Assembly: GCA_910591455.2 (NCBI GenBank)
Contig: OU342809.1
Location: 20,439,427-20,503,426, forward strand
From: Pholis gunnellus
Lineage: Eukaryota > Chordata > Actinopteri > Perciformes > Pholidae
Length of the DNA stretch: 64,000 bases
Direction: 5' to 3'
The notes under the pieces are model-generated. The model saw only the letters and a list, made by a program, of their open reading frames with translations, was not told the DNA's origin and ran no database searches. The translations under genes and the position numbers were made by a program. Shown piece after piece: positions 58,925-64,000 of the stretch; position 1 is the first letter of the stretch, and the number at the start of each line of letters is the position of its first letter.

Positions 58925-59664
58925 TGGGCCTCATCCACCAACCGTTCCTCAGAAGAACTTTCTTCTTAACACAGCAGTTTCCTCAAAGATTCTGACATTC
59001 ACCAATATTTTCTTATTTGGAATTTATTCTTAGGTAAGAACAGAATACACCTTTGAGTGATGACATGTTTGTGCAAAATAATGGGTTATTGCATTTATTT
59101 TAATTCTACAGTTTTAAATATAGGATTTCAGTTACAATAATATTTTCAAAAATTATCGTGGAAACCACTAATTGTGATCACAGTTACAGTGATCTGCTGC
59201 TTATATGGGCCAGAGAAGCTTGAGACAGAATTATTCCAAATACAAAATAAACCTGGACAGACATGGTTACCACTGTATTTTACAAAGCATTATGGTTTCT
59301 TAACATAAAACGTAACGACTAATAGCATCTAATACGTATTTTTGTGTGTTATTTTATATCCACTGACACTGCTAAATATGACAGCTCATTTGGTGTTCAC
59401 TTCCTGCAGAAGTACTTCCTCGTGCACACGGCCCTGCAGTCTCATGCCTTTAAATGACGATTGACGTTTACTTATGCTGATTAGGATCAACTGGCACATA
59501 CCTTCTATTTACATGCACAATGGGATTCGTCATTATAAGAACACGGGTACGAACGATACTGTGGTTAAGAACATGTATGTCATTAATCTGACGTAGACTT
59601 TTGTTTGGACCTTTCTTAAGAACAAATTTAAGAAAAAAACATATTTATTGGTTCATAAGGCCCA
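58925..59664. mobile_element. 740-bp DNA transposon-like element with terminal inverted repeats
   Basis: The left end reads TGGGCCTCATCCACCAACC and then AAGAACTTTCTTCTTA. The reverse complement of the right end (from 59664) reads TGGGCCTTATGAACCAATA, then TTTCTTAAATTTGTTCTTAAG. The outer 19 nt agree in most positions, and both arms continue into TTCTTAAG-type sequence. This pattern (GGGCCTCATTCACTAA with TTCTTAAG) is a fish interspersed family I recognise. No transposase is readable inside, and no clear target duplication flanks it. Confidence 0.62.
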
Positions 59665-61105
59665 GTGATTTTGCATAGCTGTTTCTTTGAGGAATTATGG
59701 GCACACATGTAGCCTCCTTTGCTGTTCTTGTCAACACATTTTCTTGTTTGTTGCTTTCCATCTGTACCAGAATTAACTTTCAACGTGGATGTATGCACAG
59801 ATGAACGCGTGCATAGATAGGTGGTCAACAAACTCTTGCTACTCTGGTTAGCCTGTTTCTTGACCTCTGTATGTGTGTGCTGTGTGTTTCATGTTTGTGG
59901 GATGCGGCGCCTTTGAATGTCACTCCCCAACTTAGCTACTGTATGTCACTGAGATGAATAGGGGTCAGGGCTGGGCCACCCACTCCTCACCACTGTCCCG
60001 AACATCTAAAAAGACTACTTGGAAAAAAAGTTGGATTTATTCAGATGTTTATTTTTAACTTGGAAATAATTGTTCCCAGTTCAGGAGTCAAGAGCATTGG
60101 TCACTTCTTTAGTTATTAATAGTTTTGGCCAAAGTAGCAGTGGATGGAACTACAACAGCATGAAAAACAACAGAGAAGTTCCTTCATAAATAGCTTTTAA
60201 AAAATCAACTCCACTCATGACTGAGAGTATGACTTATTGTACACAGACGTCTGCATCACCACACCAAAACACCAGTATGCACCATCTGTAGGCTATAATG
60301 TAAGTCTTCTCCCTTTGATCCGTCAGTTCCAGGCATGTTTCCTTCAAGAGAGCGCTCTTCGACTCTGCAATTTCAGACTGGTGAGGTGGGTGTCTATCTA
60401 AAACAGTCCTGGCCCATCTGTGTCACAGGCCATATCTGTCATTATCTGCATTTTATTGTTCTCTCTATAGTATTGCCTACCGCCTTCTCCTGCCCTATCT
60501 TCAGCACCGCGTTCCCTCTGAGTCACAAAGGTCTTCAAAAAGCTGCTGGCTAGTCTTTGGGGACAGTGGTAGAGATGAGCGCTCTGTAAAGTCAGAGATG
60601 AGTCATTTTAAAGGAAGCACTTCTGTCCCTGCCACACCAAGATGTGTTGTTCACTTGTGGTTGAGTCATAAAGCTGTACATTAACATTGCCAGAGCTTGT
60701 GGAAATGAAAACGTCTGTAGTTAATTTCAGGAAGTAGCAAGTGAATCTCTGCAGGTTCGTCATCAGTAACTGGTGAGTCCCAGAGATTCTCTGCTTGCTG
60801 CCCAGGATGATCGTGGTGACTATGAGGCTGAACACCAGTCAGTAATGAGATGAGAGGTGGAGGAGACCACATTATCAGAAAATCCCAAGATGACTCACAC
60901 CACAGCCCTTGTCAGTTAGAGTGGGGTTTCCTGCATACACACCTCTGCCACATTGTGTAAATGTCATTCTCTGTCTATAGGAGTGCTGTTTATTGACAGT
61001 TTTGTTTTCTGATTTCCACAAAATAAGTTATTGAAAGAACTATTTTCTAAACAAGCTTTAACCAGACTTGTGTAACCAGTGTTCCCAGACTAATTATTCA
61101 GACTT

Positions 61106-61177
<72 letters not shown>

Positions 61178-62393
61178 ATAGATATAGGGTCTGATTTATC
61201 TAATATTGGGAAGAGGGGGATCAAGATGGACTCATTGACCCTAAACAGACAGACAGATACTGTATACTCCAGCCAAACAAATGTTGTCCATCCCGTCAGC
61301 TTGCTAGCAGGCGCAGTGAGGTAGATGATAATTGTCAGCTTGGCCGTGCCAGTGCCAATGCCAGGGTGGGCTAGGCATGGTGAGTCTGGCTAAGAAGGAC
61401 TAGAACATGGTGGGCATTGCGAGTCAACAGGGCTGAGGGAAAGAGGAGCTTGTACACAGTCGCACTCACATCGCTGCAAGCATTTCTCAAAGAGAAAAGA
61501 AAAACACATGTCAGTGTCCATACAATCTTATTTCTGTATTCTAAAACTGCTCTCTGTAGTCTTTTATCACAGACAGCCACCCAGGTGTTCAAATTAAACT
61601 CCACTTGGAAAGCATTCATGAAGGCAAGAGTAATGATACGATACAAAGAAGCAAAGAAAAAGCAGCACCAGACAGCCTGTTGTGGGCCTAAATAAGACCT
61701 GCATGCTTAGGTCAGGCTCTTTATTGGCACACCTGAGTAACATCATAAACATGACCAGCGAAGATCTGAGTCTACCTGGTACCAGTCCAAGCTTTTCATG
61801 TAAGTCATATTTATCTTTTAACTTATCAAGTGTTGATTATATGGCTTGGAGATTGTAAACTGGCCCCCTTTCCTGCTGCCACAGATCTGGTCCTCTTCAT
61901 GGTTGGTGAATGTTTAGTCCCTGTTAGTTACAAGAACTGCTAGGTGTGGACGTTGTACCTCCAATGGATCGTCTGAATTCATGTATGTGTGTGAGCATGG
62001 AAAATAGAACAAATCTGCGGTCAGACGCCACCTGAGCTCCATACCTGCTCTGGGTTTGTTTCTTGGGTTCAGCTTGGAAGGGGAAATTAGATTTTTCCGT
62101 CGGTCTGTGCTTAAGTACATTTATCACTCAGATCACTCAGAGTTGTGGAGAAGAGGAAAAGTGGTCTGGCATGAGATCTGTCACTAAGTCCTCCACATTT
62201 ATGTCACCAAACTATTTAGTGGCCGCTGAAATTGGGACCTCCTGTTTAGACTGTGGGAACTGTTGGCAGTTGGTGTAAAATCAACCAATGTTTCAGCTGC
62301 TCATTGTGAAATAAACAACTTCTATGATGCTTTGCTTTGATCTCCAACTATAGCGTCACAATGTATGATTTACATTTTTTTATTTAATCATTT
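59665..62393. other. Non-coding DNA, no gene seen
   Basis: No gene recognised. A GATA tetranucleotide repeat lies at 61107-61175. Open frames of up to 92 codons have no recognised domain. Confidence 0.5.
61107..61175. repeat. (TAGA)17 tetranucleotide repeat
   Basis: About 17 GATA-type units in phase, ending with an imperfect TAAATAGATA. Confidence 0.96.
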
Positions 62394-62815
62394 ATCCGAA
62401 CAGCATGGTACAGCAACTTGAGCGCAAAGAGAAGCTCTCCAAGATTGTCAGTATTGCAGGAAAGGTGATCGGCAAATCACAGAAACAACTTTGCAATATA
62501 TTTGACATATTTGACATAGCTGTACACAGGAAGGCTAAACATAAAACTGCACTATTTTATTCCCTTTGCCACACAAGCATAGCCTCAGAATGACTGCATC
62601 AAGCTACACTTGTTATTTTACAAGATGTGCTCCCTTTTATTATTTTTTATAATCTGCTGCTAACTGCTTATTTGCTCTATTGTATATTATATATTGTGTA
62701 TTTGTGAGTTGTACTTACGTGTTAGGTGTATTGTATGTACATGTGCTGTTCTTGGAGAAGCAAAAGACGAATTTCCACTAAGGTGGACAATAAAGTCAAT
62801 CTGTCTATCTATGGA
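62394..62815 (+). mobile_element. LINE 3' end fragment (C-terminal RT region and 3' UTR)
   Basis: The frame at 62405-62530 reads LERKEKLSKIVSIAGKVIGK and then SQKQL. This resembles the conserved LNKIVxxAGKIIG segment near the C terminus of fish Rex1/CR1-supergroup LINE polymerases. It is followed by KAKHKTA, where the family has RKARKIL. The frame ends soon after, followed by a T-rich 3' UTR. The end, ACGAATTTCC then GACAATAAAGTC and CTGTCTATCTATG, is the usual tail of such elements: AATTTCCC, an AATAAA-like signal, and short TCTA repeats. Severely 5'-truncated. It may be the same family as the remnants at 2.17-2.64 kb and 56.6-57.9 kb. Confidence 0.65.
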
Positions 62816-63294
62816 ATTAAATAATTACATTGAAAAAGTCCAACTGACAATGGGGTGCAGCCAGGCGGCAATGAAAAGAGACGCCAATGCGGAAGTGCCT
62901 AATAACTTGCATTCTCTCTACTGGCCATCAGGGGGAGACTCCTCTGGTTGCAAAAAGAAGTCTGATTGTACATGAGTTTATGGTCTCAATTGCTAGTGTC
63001 AAGTCTTCCTTGAAACAGCATGATGTTCATTTAGTAAATTATGTTTCCATTTAAAGTAAAATAGACAATAAAGCAGGGTATGCTTTAGGGCGGGTCACCT
63101 TATGATTGACAGGTCTCTACCACGACGTCTCTACCACAGGAGTGACGCTGTACGTCATTTCCATTTACTGGTTGCAAAAAAAAAAGATGATGACAGCCAG
63201 AATCCAAGATGGCGACAGCCAAAATGCAGAACTCGATGCTTCAAACCTGTAGTCTACAAACCAATGGGTGACGTCACAGTTAAATAGTCTATGG
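62816..63294. repeat. Fish interspersed repeat (GACTCCTCTGGTTGCAAAAA family)
   Basis: Starts GAATTAAATAATTACATTGA directly after the LINE tail. It contains GGAAGTGCCTAATAAC, GCATTCTCTCTACTGGCC, GGGGGAGACTCCTCTGGTTG, GAGTTTATGGTCTCAATTGC, GCATGATGTTCATTTAGTAA, GGGTATGCTTTAGGGCGGG, ATCCAAGATGGCGACAGCC and CCAATGGGTGACGTCACAGT. The end is AGTCTATGGG. The same blocks occur in this order in an abundant percomorph repeat. It carries a perfect CRE (TGACGTCA, about 63270). Class uncertain. Confidence 0.66.
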
Positions 63295-64000
63295 GTGCCG
63301 CTTTACCAGTTTCTACACTGTAGAAGTAAGCTTTAGTCAGGTTTTAGTTTTGATGTTGTTGTACGTCTGAATATTTTATTCTAGATCATTCATCAGAACC
63401 AAAAACATCAATAACAAACAATATGTCCCTTTTGTAAACAAATAATGTTTACTACATCAGAAGACCAAGCATTTCTTTCACCGTTGCAATACATATTCAC
63501 AGTTATGTGGGATGTTTTCATACTCTCAGTAATGGAACAATATGTCCAACAATAGCGTCCCTGACATCCTCATCAATCCGTTCCCGGTGTAGCTGTCGTA
63601 GCAGTAATATGTTCGAGAGAACAGAGGGTCAGCAGTAGTAATGAAATGCATTCAACTGGCCCCCACTGGACATGTGACATCTTGTGCAGGTATCCAAAGG
63701 AAGAGGTTCATTAACGGAAAACGCAAGCAGCGTACGTCAGGACTTTGACCCGGAAAACAAACCTGGGGACCCTGGTAGTTAGAGATAATGCTGTAATTGT
63801 GTTGGGCAGGAAACTAAAGGTATTAAGAGAATTTCAGAAGCCTGACAATACAGTAAATCTATTTTTTTCCCGCTTAGACCTCTATTTTTAATCCGTTAAC
63901 CGATACTAATATGCATTTCTGAACTTTCAACGCCTCAATATTGAGTTTTCCTTCACCCTGATGTAATGTTGGTGAGTGAACAGCCTGTAGATGTAAATGG
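63295..64000. other. Non-coding DNA, no gene seen
   Basis: No recognisable gene or transposon to the end of the window. Confidence 0.5.

Overview
This window looks like non-coding DNA from a bony fish, most likely a percomorph teleost. The evidence is the repeat content. There are dense (TG/CA)n, (CT)n and GATA microsatellites. There are decayed non-LTR retrotransposons of an L2 type with the fish 3' tail, an L1/Tx1-like type, and a Rex1/CR1-supergroup-like type. There are also several non-autonomous hAT-like DNA transposons and other interspersed families that I recognise from fish genomes. I found no intact protein-coding gene, rRNA, tRNA, CRISPR array or bacterial-type operon. The open frames are short and mostly follow microsatellites or old transposons.

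Layout. Positions 1-5.4 kb: AT-rich DNA, a LINE reverse-transcriptase remnant (about 2.17-2.64 kb, minus), then a CpG-rich patch at 4.85-5.32 kb. That patch has a CCAAT box and a consensus splice donor (5120/5121) and is the only candidate promoter plus non-coding first exon in the window. If real, it would make much of the following DNA intronic on the plus strand; this is inference. Positions 5.4-9.7 kb: simple repeats, a CRE/ETS-like motif pair, and a minus-strand L2 LINE (7762-9101) abutting a hAT derivative (9102 to about 9621) that keeps a BED zinc-finger fragment. Positions 9.7-27 kb: mostly unannotatable DNA with long microsatellites, including (TG)71 at 14203-14344 and a 96-nt CT tract at 21399, plus a small MITE at 21027.

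Positions 27-37 kb are the most transposon-rich. An L1-like LINE (30253 to about 33090, minus, poly-A tailed) is broken in its endonuclease SDH motif by a 571-bp hAT element (32350-32920) with a near-perfect 8-bp target duplication. A second nest, a hAT-like element (36243-36702) inside another hAT-like repeat (about 35910-36905), shows an exact 8-bp duplication. Positions 37-50 kb: mostly single-copy-looking DNA with a Tc1/mariner-like fragment near 44.0 kb. Positions 50-64 kb: several fish interspersed repeats, a LINE whose 5' half is joined directly to a 3'-tail-like end (56615-57905), a 740-bp element with terminal inverted repeats (58925-59664), and a LINE 3' end (62394-62815) directly followed by another repeat (62816 to about 63294).

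The window records the order of transposon insertions and holds one candidate promoter. I do not see a new multi-gene system. Family assignments rest on remembered protein motifs and repeat consensus patterns, not on database searches.
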